From positions 1-64,000 of the forward strand of contig NW_004451648.1 in assembly GCF_000321225.1 (NCBI RefSeq): a stretch of DNA of 64,000 nt, given 5' to 3'. The notes under the pieces were generated by a model that made no database searches, was not told the origin of the DNA, and saw only the letters and a program-made list of their open reading frames with translations. This document shows, one piece after another, positions 1 to 11,512 of this stretch. Source of the stretch: Odobenus rosmarus divergens (taxonomy: Eukaryota; Chordata; Mammalia; Carnivora; Odobenidae). Numbering within the stretch: position 1 is the stretch's first letter; each line of letters opens with the position of its first letter. A program made the translations under genes and the position numbers.

Positions 1-120
1 TTATCTTCGATTTCCTGTTGAGTTCGTAGGTGTTCAGAATGGTTTGATCCCTATTCAGCTGAATTCCTGAGACCAGACGAAATCCAGGTCTCCTGCTCCT
101 CCGCCATCTTGCCTGAGTTG
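1..120. mobile_element. Possible L1 5' UTR fragment
   Basis: TAGGTGTTCAGAATGGTTTG and CTCCTGCTCCTCCGCCATCT resemble the repeated unit of carnivore L1 5' UTRs as I recall it. Cut by the window edge; orientation not settled. Confidence 0.35.
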
Positions 121-179
121 ACATAGACTTTTTGATGAATGGCTATTATTTATTTGATATCATTTAATATATTTATATT

Positions 180-460
180 GGAACAAACTATAAAACTCCT
201 AGAAGAAAACATTAGGGATAAAGCTCCTTGACATTAGTCTTGGCAACAGTTTTTTGGTTATGACATCAAAAGCACAAACAACAAAGACAAAAATGTATAA
301 GTATGCCCACATCAAACTAGAAGGCTTCTGCACAGCAAAAGAAACAATCAACAAAATGCAAACAGCCTATGGAATGGCAGAAAATGTTTTCAAATCATAA
401 TATCTGATAAGGGGTTAATATTCAAAATATATAAAGAATATATACAACAGACTGTTTACA
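180..460 (+). mobile_element. L1 ORF2 fragment
   Basis: Sense L1 ORF2 3' text: AACTCCTAGAAGAAAACATT, CATCAAACTAGAAGGCTTCT, GATAAGGGGTTAATATTCAA. Diverged and short. Confidence 0.7.
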
Positions 461-1738
461 GAAGTTGTAGCGGAAAAACAGTTTCATGCTTCAAGATATT
501 CTCGGAGGTTTAAAGGCAAGTCACTAATACAGATGTATAATATATAAGGAAGTTGACCATCTGACAGAGTGTTGCTTTTATAGCATTATTCATTTAGCAC
601 TTAAGAGGTCTGCATTCTAAGAAGGCCACCTCTTTGTATGAAACAAAGGGGAAAAGTTTGGTACTTGACCTTGCAAAAGGTTATTAGAGATTTATTGCCA
701 AAAAATGCTGACTGCTTCCTTAAGTCCATCTTAACTTTGAGTTCCTATCTGGGGAGCCAGATCTGATTTAATAGTGTTAACTCACAGTACATACAGTTTA
801 CATAATTAATTAGTTAGGATTTATCCTAATACCTAGATTTATCTCTTTAGTGGAAACAGTGGGATGGATGCTACATTAACACTGAACATATACCCTGAAA
901 ATAATTTTAACATGAGAGTAGAAGTATTAATGCTGCTTCAGTTATCAGATTCTTAAAAATGACCATTACCTCTTAGAAATGTCTACACAGAATGTTATTG
1001 TAATGTTTCATTTCTCAGACAGTCCTTTGCCTAGGAAAAATACTATGGGCATCTTAAAAAAGAAAGACTATAACCCAGAGTTAAAAGGTTAATTAAATCA
1101 GAAAAACAATTTAATTCTATAACAGTAAAATTGTCTTCTGAGGAAGCAACCATCAATATAATATCCACATTAGCTTCCTGTTGATGCAGAAATTATTGTA
1201 ACAGTGCCAGCTTTTTACCAACCCTCTTACAATCTTCACACTGCAGCTCTGCTCTTATCACAGCTTTTGGAATTAGACAGGAAATTTAGCCCTGGAAATA
1301 AGGAAGTTACTCCTATATAGTTGAACCTTTGACAGTGTTAGAATATATATCACATTTGTAGCATTAGACTTCCAGATTTCAAGGAGAGATTCCCATCATG
1401 TCCCATTCTTTTCTTTCAAGTTCTTTTTGGAAAGTGAAAAGTCATAAATTGTCTTTTAGTTGGCATGTTCATTGGCATGATAAATATTGTAAATATTTTC
1501 CAATTATACATATAGAGTAAAGCCTGTTGTCAAATTCAACATTGTATTTATTAATGTATTTACTGTTGTTTAATCTTTTCTAATTTTCCTTTTTGTCTGC
1601 CATGGCTTTATCTCACCAAAATGCAAGGAGTTGATAAGATTTAAAATTGAATGTTTTTTTTTTTCTTATCCTCTTAAAAGCGTGTATAATTGTTTTGAAT
1701 ATGGGTACTGTTTAACATTTTTATTTTGTGTTTTTTAG

Positions 1739-1799
1739 CTTACAAATTTGGAGAGGAAGTGGCAACACCATGAGCAAAATAATTTTGTGATGAAAGAAT
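1739..1799 (+). CDS. IFT74: IFT74, penultimate coding exon
   Basis: IFT74 is a coiled-coil subunit of the IFT-B complex. It pairs with IFT81 to carry tubulin and other cargo along the ciliary axoneme. Seen here: a T-rich tract ending in TTTTTTAG (acceptor AG at 1737-1738), then 20 codons reading LTNLERKWQHHEQNNFVMKE plus one extra base, then a GT donor at 1800-1801 (GTATCC). I recognise the peptide as the near-C-terminal part of IFT74. The intron is phase 1, and the spare T joins the next exon at 3438 to make a Phe codon. The exon is only 61 bp, so ORF finders miss it. Earlier exons lie left of the window. Identification is by recalled protein sequence and is supported by the matching final exon and the downstream TEK gene. 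Confidence 0.93.
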
Positions 1800-1840
1800 G
1801 TATCCTTTAAAAAAAAGCAAATGAACTTGACGGTGATTTT

Positions 1841-2026
1841 CTTTTTTTTAAGATTTATTCACTTATTTGAGGGGGTGTGGGGAGGTAGAGGGAGAGAGAG
1901 AATCTCAAGCTGACTCCCTGCTGAGCAGGGAGCCTGATGCAGGGCTCGATCTCACAACCCTGAGATCATAACCTGAGCCCAAACCAAGAGTCAGATGCTC
2001 AACTGACTGAGCCACCCAGGCACCCC
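1841..2026 (-). mobile_element. Can-SINE, antisense
   Basis: tRNA-Lys-derived carnivore SINE: T-rich tail at the left, head motif GCCACCCAGGCACCCC at 2011-2026. TSD GTGATTTT at 1833-1840 and 2031-2038. Within IFT74. Confidence 0.93.
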
Positions 2027-2234
2027 AAGAGTGATTTTTTTTCTAAGAATTTCTTTAAAGAAATGAAATTAAATTAAATTTAACACAAACTTATCAAATA
2101 CCTAGTATGTACAAAACACCAAGCTAAACTATGTGGGGAATAAATGAGTAAGACTCAGTTTCCAGTCTACAATAATTAGGGTATGTGTGTGTATACCAAA
2201 GTAACAATAGAAAGCAGACTGTACAAAGTCATAG

Positions 2235-2400
2235 TGTGGCATAGTGACTTAAGTGCACAGAATTTTCAGTGTTGACTTTACTACTTGTAGGTTAGGGACT
2301 TCAGGCAATTTATTTAATTTGTTTAAACCCCAATTTTGTCATCTCAAATATAGTTAATATTTCCTTCTCATAGAGCTATTGAAAGAATTATATAAAACCA
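2235..2400 (+). repeat. MIR
   Basis: GACTTCAGGCAATTTATTTA then a TCATCTCAAATATAG stretch match the MIR core order. Diverged. Confidence 0.5.
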
Positions 2401-3050
2401 TGCATATATGTATATTCATAATTGCTGTTGCTTATAATACTGTACCTTGGATATCTGGGCAGCAGAGGGAGGGAAGCCCAAGTAGTATCCTGAGAAATTT
2501 GACTTTCAAGCTTATCTGTGTTTCAGCCAATTCAACTTCAATTTCTACCAGGGTGGTACTTAAATCCCATCTTCTTGCTAATCTTTCTGTGTGATTATAT
2601 AGGAGGAAGCAGCTACTGAGGATATGTGTTGTGAAATTATAAGAAACATTTCCCCAAAAGTTATTTTCTGTTCCCTTCTTTGACCGTTTAAGGACATCTC
2701 TAGCTTGGAGAAGTAGCTCCTGACTCATTGGTAGTTTAGATTCTCCTCTAGGAAACTGCCAAACTTCAGCTCAGGGCAGCACGGATTCCCAGCTTACTTC
2801 CACATCAAATGCATTGGGGCTCTATTCCCAGCAGTCGTGCTACTCAGTTTAAAAGCAAAAGACTCTCAGTGTGCTTTAGTCCAGCGGTCTAGTTTATGCA
2901 ACACAAAGTAGGGGATTTTGAAGTAGATTGAATTCTAGAGACTTCTGAAATTCAGTGTGGTACTCTAGAGAACATGGTTCTTCTGAACATTCGGTTGTTC
3001 TCAGACCAGAATTAGATTGAGATGCATAATATTAACTATAAAACTCTTAC

Positions 3051-3208
3051 GGGCACCTGGGTGGCTCAGTCAGGTTAGTCATCTAACTCTTGATTTTGGC
3101 TCAGGGTCGTGAGATTCAGCTCCATGTGGAGCCCCGCACTCAGTGCAGAGTCTGCTTGTCCCTCTCCCTCTGCTCCTCTCTCTCAAATAAAATCTTTTTT
3201 TTAAAAAA
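3051..3208 (+). mobile_element. Can-SINE
   Basis: Head GGGCACCTGGGTGGCTCAGT, short CT body, AATAAAATCTTTT tail. Partial TSD (CTCTTA on both sides). In the last IFT74 intron, 230 bp before the last exon. Confidence 0.92.
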
Positions 3209-3437
3209 GCTCTTATACTGTAAGGTGAACTTTTTTGAAACAAGTTTTGCTTAGCCTTTTAGGTTTCAATTGATCTTCATCTGTTAATATATATTTTTTA
3301 ATATATTCTAATTGTGCTTTTTCTGACCATTTTCAACTTTCAATAAGAAAAATTAAAAAAATGATTTAGTTCCTTCCTAACCCAAAGTGGATTACTATTT
3401 TTGTTGATCACTGTTCCCCCTTAACTCATGTAATTAG

Positions 3438-3556
3438 TCATAGCAACCAAGAGTCAAGAGAGTGATTACCAGTCAATTATGAAGAATGTAACCAAGCAGA
3501 TTGCAGAGTACAATAAAAGCATCGTGGACGCTCTACATAGCATGAGCAGAAACTGA
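3438..3556 (+). CDS. IFT74: IFT74, last coding exon with stop codon
   Basis: This is the terminal coding exon of the ciliary transport protein IFT74. The acceptor is AG at 3436-3437 after a CCCCCTTAACTC stretch. The first two bases complete the split Phe codon, followed by 38 codons that begin [20 protein letters not shown] and end HSMSRN, with TGA at 3554-3556. With the previous exon this gives the last 59 residues of a protein of about 600 residues in human. The segment is lysine- and glutamine-rich, as expected for the end of the coiled-coil region that pairs with IFT81. The human protein ends HSTSGN as I recall it, so the tail differs at two of the last four positions. No frameshift or internal stop is present, so the gene looks intact here. 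Confidence 0.94.
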
Positions 3557-3752
3557 GTCTGAACCAACTGCAGGTCTCTATAGTAGTATGCTCTTGCTGC
3601 TAAACTTTGTATAAGCTGACTGAAAAAGAATAACTTACCCTTGAAGAGTTTTACCTAAAAATTTTGAGTTCTGTAATTTTTGTGACCTCTTTGAAGAGGT
3701 TATACTATTTTAAATAGTATAATAGTTCAATAAAAAGTTTGCATACAGAAAA
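3557..3752 (+). other. IFT74: IFT74 3' UTR
   Basis: The roughly 195-base 3' UTR runs from the stop codon to a predicted cleavage site. AATAAA is at 3729-3734, and a GU-rich stretch (TTGTATTTGTGTGGGTG) lies at about 3767-3784, the usual arrangement of poly(A) signal and downstream element. The cleavage point is inferred at roughly 3745-3755. Two adjacent perfect hairpins (3685-3700 and 3701-3721) sit directly upstream of the signal. Confidence 0.75.
3729..3734 (+). terminator. IFT74 polyadenylation signal AATAAA
   Basis: A canonical AATAAA hexamer 173 bases after the IFT74 stop codon, followed within 50 bases by GU-rich sequence. No other canonical hexamer lies between the stop codon and this one. 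Confidence 0.75.
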
Positions 3753-4504
3753 GTATCTTTTTATATTTGTATTTGTGTGGGTGATAAAAATGTGTCAACC
3801 AACCAAAAGATGAACTAGAAGTGGCCATTGAGATTCATTTAGTTGGTATAATCCATCTATAGCAGCAAATGAGATCATTTTTTTACATGTCAACGCTAGG
3901 AGGGATACATGGAGTGAGATTCTGATTTAGTACTTAGGTCAACCTTGTCAAGTTTTGCTTCTAGAAAAAGTAAGAATGGCAAGGAGATGTTTAGCTTTGA
4001 ACTTTATTTCTCAAATAGGGTATATTTGATGTATTTTAGGGAATATAAAGTTGCAGGTTAACAAATATTCTTTGTATATCAGTTATCCCTAAAGATTCAG
4101 AATTGAAAACTTTAACCTTTGAATTTTAAAAATATTTCTTCATGTGTATATACTAGGAAAAACATGAAGTTTAAAAGAAATGCACTTATGGTAGTCTGTT
4201 TTAGACAGTGGCTGTTGCCTGTTCATTGCCACTCTGGAGTATACATTCACTCTTTTGGACTGTAAGTAGATTAATTTTGTATTGCCAGAACATTTGAAAA
4301 AAACTAGAAGAGGTAGAATTGTATAGTATAAATCTAGGAGATACTATAGTAACTAAAGAGGTATCTTCTCTTGTGGGCAGGAATAAGTCATCTTGGCCAG
4401 CATAAAATAATTCGTAAAACTATCCTCCTTTTGCTCTGATTTCATGTTCATCAAGTAACTCCACTTCTCAGTATTCCTGAAACACAAGCATATTGGTTTC
4501 CTTA

Positions 4505-4580
4505 AAAAGTGGGGGGCTTTATTGAGATATAATTTACATATTATAAATCACCCATACATGTTGCTTTCTTGAAGTAAATA
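4505..4580 (-). mobile_element. L1 3'-end remnant
   Basis: GGGCTTTATTGAGATATAAT is the usual antisense start of old L1 3' ends. Short and diverged. Confidence 0.35.
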
Positions 4581-5948
4581 TCACCATAAACTCTTCAACT
4601 TTAGTATGTGTGAGATTATGTAGACGGGTGAGCATTTTGTTTAACTCCAGATTACTAATATGGCTGAAGATCCTGGACAGTGATACATTCATTAAAGTGG
4701 CATTCTAAAAATGTGTTCCTCAAATCTTGAGTTCTTCAGGTTATTAATAGGTGTTATGCCACCAAAGGATTCATGGTCAAAGTTTGGAAAACATGGTTTG
4801 TAACAAAGGTAAATTGTTTTCTTTCTTCTTGACTGCCAAGAGCCCTTAATATGCTAATATACAATAAGATCAAGAAGAGTATATAGTATTTAAGGGTTTT
4901 GGGTTTTTTTTTCCCCCGAGTGGTGGGATTGTTGTTTTAATCTTCCTTGGACTTTTTGGTCTAAAAACTTTGGCTCAAAATTATCTATCATGTACATATA
5001 ATATTTAGAAATGTAACAAAAGTTCAAATAAAGTTCTAAATACAGTTAGTACTTCTAACCTGTGGAAAAGAAGTATGGTAGTAAGACAACTCTGCAGTTA
5101 CTGAACTAGATCTGACCCAATCTTCACCCAGAAAGAAAGTAGGAGGAAGAATGACTTATCTAATAAATATATGTGTTTGCATTATAAGAATGAGAAGCTT
5201 GGCAGAAAAAAAAAAATTCTTAAAAAAAAAGCAAGGTTTCCAACCTCTGTTTTAAATTACTCATATATGATATTTGCGGAACATAATTGAGCAGGATTTC
5301 TTTAAACTAAAACATGTGTTATCTGAGGGAAATTCTCACTAATGTCTCTTCCTTCCTCTCAGAGCTTTTCAACAAATCCAACAAGAATATTTCTTTGCTA
5401 GGATAGAGCTGGAGGCTACTATCTGCATGAACCGGCTCTTCCTCAGTCAGTCACATTGCTCAGTGAGTTCCATTCCTGTTAAAACAACACCTTGTAAGTC
5501 ATATGGAAAGAAGCTGCAGACTGAACAAACATGCTGAGTAATTTTACTAATGAAAATCAACATGGGAAAGTTAGCAAGTCTTTGTTTTTCCCATCCTTAT
5601 CCTTCATCAATAAATAAACATGAGTTCTTGAATCTCATTTTCACTAACTAGGGAGTCCTTGATTTTGACCACATTCTGATGGAATAATGCCATTCACACT
5701 AGAGATAAAAGACCAGTTAGTAGAAGCTCCCATGGTTCTTGCTATCTCCCTGCCAGGAAATTAGAACATTTAGACTTAAAGTGAGAAGAAACCAAGATGG
5801 ACTACTAGAGCATTATTGTCATCTATTTTAATAGTAATATATCTTTCATTTTCATTTACCTTTCCAGATAAAAGTAGTTTATGCCTTTAAATTGAAGATT
5901 CACAGTTTGAGAACTGATATTGAACATCTTTAAAAAGACAATTTTTAA

Positions 5949-6039
5949 AATTAAGTTCTGTGCCCAAAATGGGGCTCGAACTCATGACCTCAAGATCAAG
6001 ATTCACATTTTCCACCAACTGAGCCAGCCAGGTGTGCCT
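5949..6039 (-). mobile_element. Short-type Can-SINE, antisense
   Basis: Only 91 bp, essentially the tRNA-Lys-like head with A and B box remnants and almost no body. Perfect 18-bp TSD TAAAAAGACAATTTTTAA at 5931-5948 and 6040-6057. Confidence 0.9.
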
Positions 6040-6189
6040 AAAAAGACAATTTTTAATGCAAAGGTAGAAAATTTAGGAAAGACAGGTAACAAAATGAAGA
6101 AAATAAATTATTTGTCATGTCCCTAGTCTCTCTAGATGTTCATCTATATATCTGTAACACATATTTCTTATTTATGTACTTATGTATTT

Positions 6190-6320
6190 TTAATAAAATT
6201 AAGACCACATTCTTAAATTTACTTTTGCTGTTTATCATTTTGCACATATTTGTCCATGTCATTATATATTCTTGTACAGCATGTTAAATTGATGCATATT
6301 ATTCTATTATACAGATATTT
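6190..6320 (-). mobile_element. Possible old L1 remnant
   Basis: AT-rich text with CATATTTGTCCATGTCATTA resembling antisense L1M 3' UTR. Weak. Confidence 0.3.
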
Positions 6321-6349
6321 TCTAAAAACGAATCCCTCATTGAATGCGG

Positions 6350-6545
6350 TTTATGGTGTAGGAATTAAGCATAAGTTTTGGATTAGGTTACTGAGTTGGA
6401 CAATCACGACTCCCTTACTAACTTGTTATATGACCTTGGGAAGTTAATCTCTGAATTTTAGTTTCTTCATCTGTAAAATAAAACAGTAGGGTTTAATCAT
6501 AAGATTGGGTCAAAGAGTATGCAGAATTCAAGGCTTTTGACACAA
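6350..6545 (+). repeat. MIR
   Basis: ATATGACCTTGGGAAGTTAA followed by TTTCTTCATCTGTAAAATAA is the MIR core. Confidence 0.65.
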
Positions 6546-7190
6546 ATGGCTTTCAGAAAGGTAACATGATATTAGCAGTGTGCAAGAGTGCTTGTTTCCC
6601 TGCCCTCTCACCAACACGAGTGTTATCCAGGTTGACAATGCACTAACTCATTTGTTTTAGTTTTTTTTTTAAATAAACCTAATTGCCTCCATTATTATAA
6701 TTAGAAACTTTATTGTGTTTTAATTAATATGCAGGATATGTTTCATACTAAAAAATAAATCTATTAATAAAAATAAATAGAATTTTAAAAATATTCATTA
6801 TAGCTTTGTAATAATGAAGGTTTAATGCTTGATGCTTATTTTTAAAAGATAGTAGATTAAACTTTGCTGCCTCAATATCTTCTCTCATAATATATCAAAA
6901 TGAATTATTGCTCTGAAAAGCTGACTGTATAACCTTAAGTGGAATAGGAAGAATCTGTGTAGAAATAATCTGCCTGATAATAACCAGAGGTGTTCTGTGA
7001 TCATTTTCTCTGTCTTCCTCCGTCACAGCAATTACACATAAGGACAAGCTGTGTTAGAGAAGGGACAATAATATCCATAAGAGAGTTTGGAGGAAGCATG
7101 AGTCCTTAAGAATTCAATGGTCTGCTACCTAAAAGAGGCTTAGGCACACAAGGTAAGTCTCTCACAAGGGAAATATAAAAACTAAAATGA

Positions 7191-7367
7191 GGGGCGCCTG
7201 GGTGGCTCAGTTGTTAAGCGTCTGCCTTCAGCTCAGGTCATGATCCCGGGGTCCTGGGATCGAGCCCCGCATCGGGCTCCCTGCTCCACGGGAGGCCTGC
7301 TTGTGTTCCCTCTCTCTCTCTCTCTCTGTGTTTCTGTCAAATAAATAAATAAAATCTTTAAAAAAAA
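7191..7367 (+). mobile_element. Can-SINE
   Basis: Near-consensus copy: GGGGCGCCTGGGTGGCTCAG head, (CT)n, AATAAATAAATAAAATCTTT tail. TSD AAAACTAAAATGA at 7178-7190 and 7368-7380. Confidence 0.96.
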
Positions 7368-9057
7368 AAAACTAAAATGAGATTTTCAAAATTAACTTTT
7401 GTTTTATTTCCAAATCTTTCTGTAAAACAGTATTCTTACCCTGATAACAACATGATGATACCATGGATGAAAGGCAGACTTAATCAGTTAAAATTATATT
7501 TGGCACAAGGTCAAGAAAGAACTATTTCTAACCAAATTGAAATATTACCTCATTTTCTGTGTTTTCATTTTCAACAGATAAACTCACCCTATTAGAGGAA
7601 GCCCAGACTGACATGAAAGTGAAAATATTTGATACAGTCCATAAGTTCAACCTAGATTTTTATCAAAGGAAACTATAGTTCATTTTTAAAAAGCCTCTAT
7701 CTTTAATTTGCCTCTTGTTAAAGTGAACTTTACTGGAGATGGGGAGGGCTGCCTTAGAGATTGACCAGCCCCACCCCACCCCCCCTGCCAAGGACAAAGC
7801 AGGGACCTGTGTCTCAGGATTAGGGGAAATGGTTAAGAAGGAGAGGAAAAGAAAATTGCTTTTCCAGCTTCTGTAACTTCCCATGTAGCCTACAGAGAAA
7901 AGCAAGCATCCCTTGGGAGGAAATAACAAAAGTGTTAAACAGTAGATGGATGGATGAAACCTGCATCCCTGCAGTGTACTGGAGCTCTTGCCTTTATAAT
8001 GTCCCTTGCTTGTAGTTACCAGAAGGCCAAATGGACCTTTACTACCAATTGGCCCTACCCTCCTGGGGGCCTCTACCTTTGAAGATGTTCCTTGGCTCAG
8101 TTCCTTTTCCTGCCAGAAATAACAAAGTCAGTAAAGGGAGTCTGGTAAAGCTGTAAAAGTCTGGTTGCCTTGTTTCGTTTTCCAAGGGCACACTTGAGGT
8201 ATCTGGTTGGACCATAAGAGGTATTCATAAGAGACTTTAAGAGACAGCCAATTGGAAGAAGTGTCAGGTAATAAGAGATAAGTAAGGCTCTTCTTGCAAA
8301 ACCACCCACAACTACATTATCTCCAAGGTGCCCCATCTCAGCCAAAAAAGAAAGTCCCCCACAAAATAAACATTCAAAGGTTCTCTTTTCATTAAGTGTA
8401 GATTGGATTTCCTTACCAAACACTCTGATTTGTCAGACTTTTGATTCTTAAAATACTTCAAGACCCTCCTGTGTACTGCCATCCCCCTCCCTCAACAATA
8501 ACCTCAACAAGCATGGCACGTATTGATGCCATATTTGCTTAATTATCTTCTCAGTAAGAATTAGGGTATGATCTGATGAAAAGAATTTTTAAAAGAATTT
8601 ATTGGTTTGATTGTCCATACCAAGTAATGCTTTGACATTGTATGATCACACCCTCAGAAATTTTAATGTAAACAAAAAGGACATTTCCAAATGATGATGA
8701 GAGGAAACTTAGTACTAAACACCCCAGTAAGGAAAGTCCCTGGGATTTCAGCTACCACATGGGTTAGACCCTTTGCCATGTCTTATAATAATCTGACTTT
8801 ATTTCTATTTCTTTCATTGTGATGAAAGCACCCACGACACAAATATAATTAGACATTTCTTTAAGCCTTCTTCCTTGAAAGAGCTTTGTAAATCTAATTA
8901 CTGCAAAGATTTCCCTCACCTACTTGAAAAGATCCATTCCTTCATAATACTCAAGCTAGTCACATAGTTCCCATGGCTCTTTCCTTCACCACCTTACTCC
9001 TCTGCTTGTACATAATTACTGAAATAACTGAACGGGCATGGGACATTTGAGTTTGAA

Positions 9058-9208
9058 GAAGTTCTTCCTAAGCAGCTCACCAGCTGAAGGCCTTTGGGCA
9101 ACTCATTCCAGTCTCCCTGAGCCTATTTGCAGGGTTATTATAAGATTCCTATGCAATTAAGGTGTGTGAAATTGCTTTAATGTATAAAGTGCCATGTAAA
9201 TAAGGTAG
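9058..9208 (+). repeat. MIR
   Basis: CTTTGGGCAACTCATTCCAG, then CTCCCTGAGCC, then ATAAAGTGCCATGTAAATAA in MIR order; the middle is shortened. Confidence 0.5.
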
Positions 9209-9539
9209 TAGTTACTATATTTCTTTAACTTTTCCCCATCCCCACTGCCTGCATACAAACATCTTCATCAGTATCCATTCTTCCCTATCAGAAGCATATG
9301 TGTTCCATCTCAGAAGCAAATGTCTTAAGAGCATAGTCATTCTAAAAGAAGGTCCCTCTGTGTGCAAGGCTAACTTCTCCCCTGGTGCTTATCATATCCA
9401 CAGCAGATTACTTATGAATCTTTCTTAATCTTCTATCATCCCCTTTCTCCTGTGGCTTTAGCCATTCCTCCATTGATTTTATCCTCTCAGTATAGAAACA
9501 CATCATCATCTTCCCATTACTTTCACATTCGTTGTCTGT

Positions 9540-9815
9540 AAAAGACACCCCGGTCTCTTCCAAACACTGCTCTCTCAATTGCACTAGAACTGCTTTGTTA
9601 ACATAACCAATGATACCTTAATTACCAAAATTAATGGACTCCTTTGGGTTGTATTCTAGTAAAATTTCTGTGTAGGTTTTAAAATTATTAACCACCCCTT
9701 CCTTAAAACTTTCTCTTCTTTGCATTTTATGACCTCACTTTCACATAATTCCTCTACCTTTTTGTCCACTGTTCAGTCTTGCCTAGGCATCTCTTCTTTT
9801 CTGCTTCTACAAGAG
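9540..9815 (+). repeat. L2 LINE, RT-coding part (diverged)
   Basis: AACCAATGATACCTTAATTA, ATTAATGGACTCCTTTGGGT and the CT-rich text that follows fit the L2 reverse transcriptase region in order. No open frame remains. Confidence 0.4.
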
Positions 9816-10254
9816 GTTTAGAGAATACTAGCTTGCCAAATTAAATAAATTTTTTCCCCTTGGCTACTGGAATCGTCTCAAAGATCCCTATGGTAAGCTA
9901 ATTTCATACTGTGATAGTGAGTTTGTGGTTGGGATAACTAATGAAAACTGGATCATGACTGCTTATTTTCCATATACTTAGAAAGTGTCACTAGATGTGG
10001 GTAATTTTTAATAACAGCTAACATGAATTCAGTTTAAGTTTCATCTAAAGGTATGAAAAGCTACAGTAGCAGAAATATAAACAAAAAAACCCCATTATTA
10101 AACATTTTCCAAATGCTAGTTGTGTAATTATCAAGTACCAGGGTTACTTGAGCATCTTGTCTTCATCTGGTACTGCTAGACCACAAGTATTTTCTCCTTC
10201 CCTCTTTAAGGCAGGTTAGTAAGAATTCTTTATTTCTACTAAACTATGAGGTTT

Positions 10255-10375
10255 TTCATCACACTGTGGGCTCCCTGACGACAGGCATGATGTCTTAGTC
10301 ATCTGTGTCCTCTCTGCCAAGCAGACCGCTTGACATATAAGTTCACAGTGAATGCTTATTGAATTGAATTAGTTT
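10255..10375 (+). repeat. L2 3' end
   Basis: CTGTGGGCTCCCTGACGACA, GCTTGACATATAAGTTCACA, GAATGCTTATTGAATTGAAT is the L2 tail order. Confidence 0.45.
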
Positions 10376-10394
10376 GGGTGGGATAGACTAAACC

Positions 10395-10629
10395 AAATTA
10401 AAATGGCATGGGAGATGCTTTGGAAAGCAGTTTGGAAGTTCCTTAAAAAGTTAAACATAGATTACCATATGACTTAAAAATTCCACTTGTAATTATATAC
10501 CAGGGAGATGAAACCTATTCACACCAAAACTTGAACATGGACGTTCATAGCAGCATTATTCATAATAGTCTAAAAGTAGAAATAGTCCAAATGTCCAAAT
10601 GATGAATGGCTAAATAAAATGTGGTATGT

Positions 10630-10667
<38 letters not shown>

Positions 10668-11020
10668 GAACATTATTCAGCCATAAAAAGGAGTGAAATA
10701 CTAATATATGCTGAAACATGATGAGCCTTGAAAACATGCTGAGTGAAAGAAGCCAATCATAAAAGGCTACAAAATTTTGTATGATTCTATTTTTATGAAA
10801 TATCCAGAATAGACAAATTAATAGAGACAGAAAGTAGATTAGTGGTGGCCTAGAAATGGGAAGAGTTGAGGGAGTTATAATAAAGGTGCAATATTTATTT
10901 GGGCGAGATGAAAATGTTCTAAAATTAACTGAAGTGATGTTTGTACAACTCTGAATATTTAAAAAAAATTAATCATACAATTTAATGATATGTGAATTAC
11001 ATCTCACTTTAAAAAAGAAC
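10395..11020 (+). mobile_element. Old L1 3' end
   Basis: Sense L1 text (TTCATAGCAGCATTATTCAT at 10538; GAAAGAAGCCAATCATAAAAG at 10745) running to a 3' UTR. A (CA)n tract has grown inside it at 10632-10665. A Can-SINE abuts the 3' end. Confidence 0.75.
10632..10665. repeat. (AC)n microsatellite
   Basis: Pure AC repeat of about 17 units inside an old L1. Confidence 0.97.
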
Positions 11021-11024
11021 ACCC

Positions 11025-11236
11025 AGGGGGCAGCTGGGTGGCTCAGTTGGTTAAGCATCTGACTTCAGCTCAGGTCATCATCTTGGGGTTATGGGATCGA
11101 GCCCTGCGTTGGGCTCCCTGCTCTGCGAGGAGTCAGCTTGTCTCTCTCTGCCTCTGCCCCTCCCCTCACTTGTGTTTGCTTGCTTGTGCGCTCTCTCTCA
11201 AATAAATAAATAAATAGATCTTTAAAAATAAATAAC
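11025..11236 (+). mobile_element. Can-SINE
   Basis: Head at 11025 (AGCTGGGTGGCTCAGTTGG), CT body, AAATAAATAAATAAATAG tail. Placed at the 3' end of an old L1. Confidence 0.92.
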
Positions 11237-11326
11237 ACTAAGAAGAGTTAAGGAAACTACATATAAATCATAAATCTAGACTTCAGTTAATGTGGAAGAG
11301 ACTATTCATAAAAATTACTAATTTTT

Positions 11327-11512
11327 TTAAAGATTTTATTTATTTGACAGAGAAAGAGAGAGCACAAGCAGGGGGAATGGCAGGCAGAGGGAGAGGGAGA
11401 AGCAGGCTCCCCGCTTAGCAGGGAGCCCGATGCAGGGGCTCAATCCCGGGACCCTGGGATCATGACCTGAGCCAAAGGCAGACACTTAATGACTGAGCCA
11501 CCCAGGCGCCCC
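11327..11512 (-). mobile_element. Can-SINE, antisense
   Basis: Head GCCACCCAGGCGCCCC at its right end. TSD AAAATTACTAATTTTT / AAAATTACTCATTTTT at 11311-11326 and 11513-11528, one mismatch. Confidence 0.95.

Larger units (their letters stand above)
1..1738 (+). other. IFT74: IFT74 upstream intron (partial)
   Basis: Intronic sequence before the penultimate exon. Apart from two L1-like fragments at 1-120 and 180-460 it is AT-rich with no recognisable exon, and I see nothing else in 465-1738. The preceding IFT74 exon lies outside the window. Confidence 0.8.
1800..3437 (+). other. IFT74: IFT74 last intron
   Basis: A 1638-bp phase-1 intron between the two exons, GT at 1800 and AG at 3437. It holds an antisense Can-SINE, a sense Can-SINE and a MIR remnant, listed separately. 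The frames at 2379-2594 and 2432-2728 lie inside it on opposite strands and are not genes. Confidence 0.9.
3760..9055. other. Intergenic, proximal to IFT74
   Basis: Downstream of the IFT74 poly(A) site. Outside the listed repeats (4505, 5949, 6190, 6350, 7191) it is AT-rich unique sequence. I see no exon, RNA gene or promoter signature. The 108-codon minus frame at 8097-8423 has no homology that I recognise. Confidence 0.6.

Noticed and set aside
7191..7367. tRNA gene-like heads in the SINEs
   Set aside because: The A and B box-like text belongs to tRNA-Lys-derived SINEs, not to folded tRNA genes; the clover-leaf arms are not complementary.
8097..8423. Minus-strand open frame of 108 codons
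   Set aside because: It looked protein-like but matches nothing I recognise and has no flanking signals.
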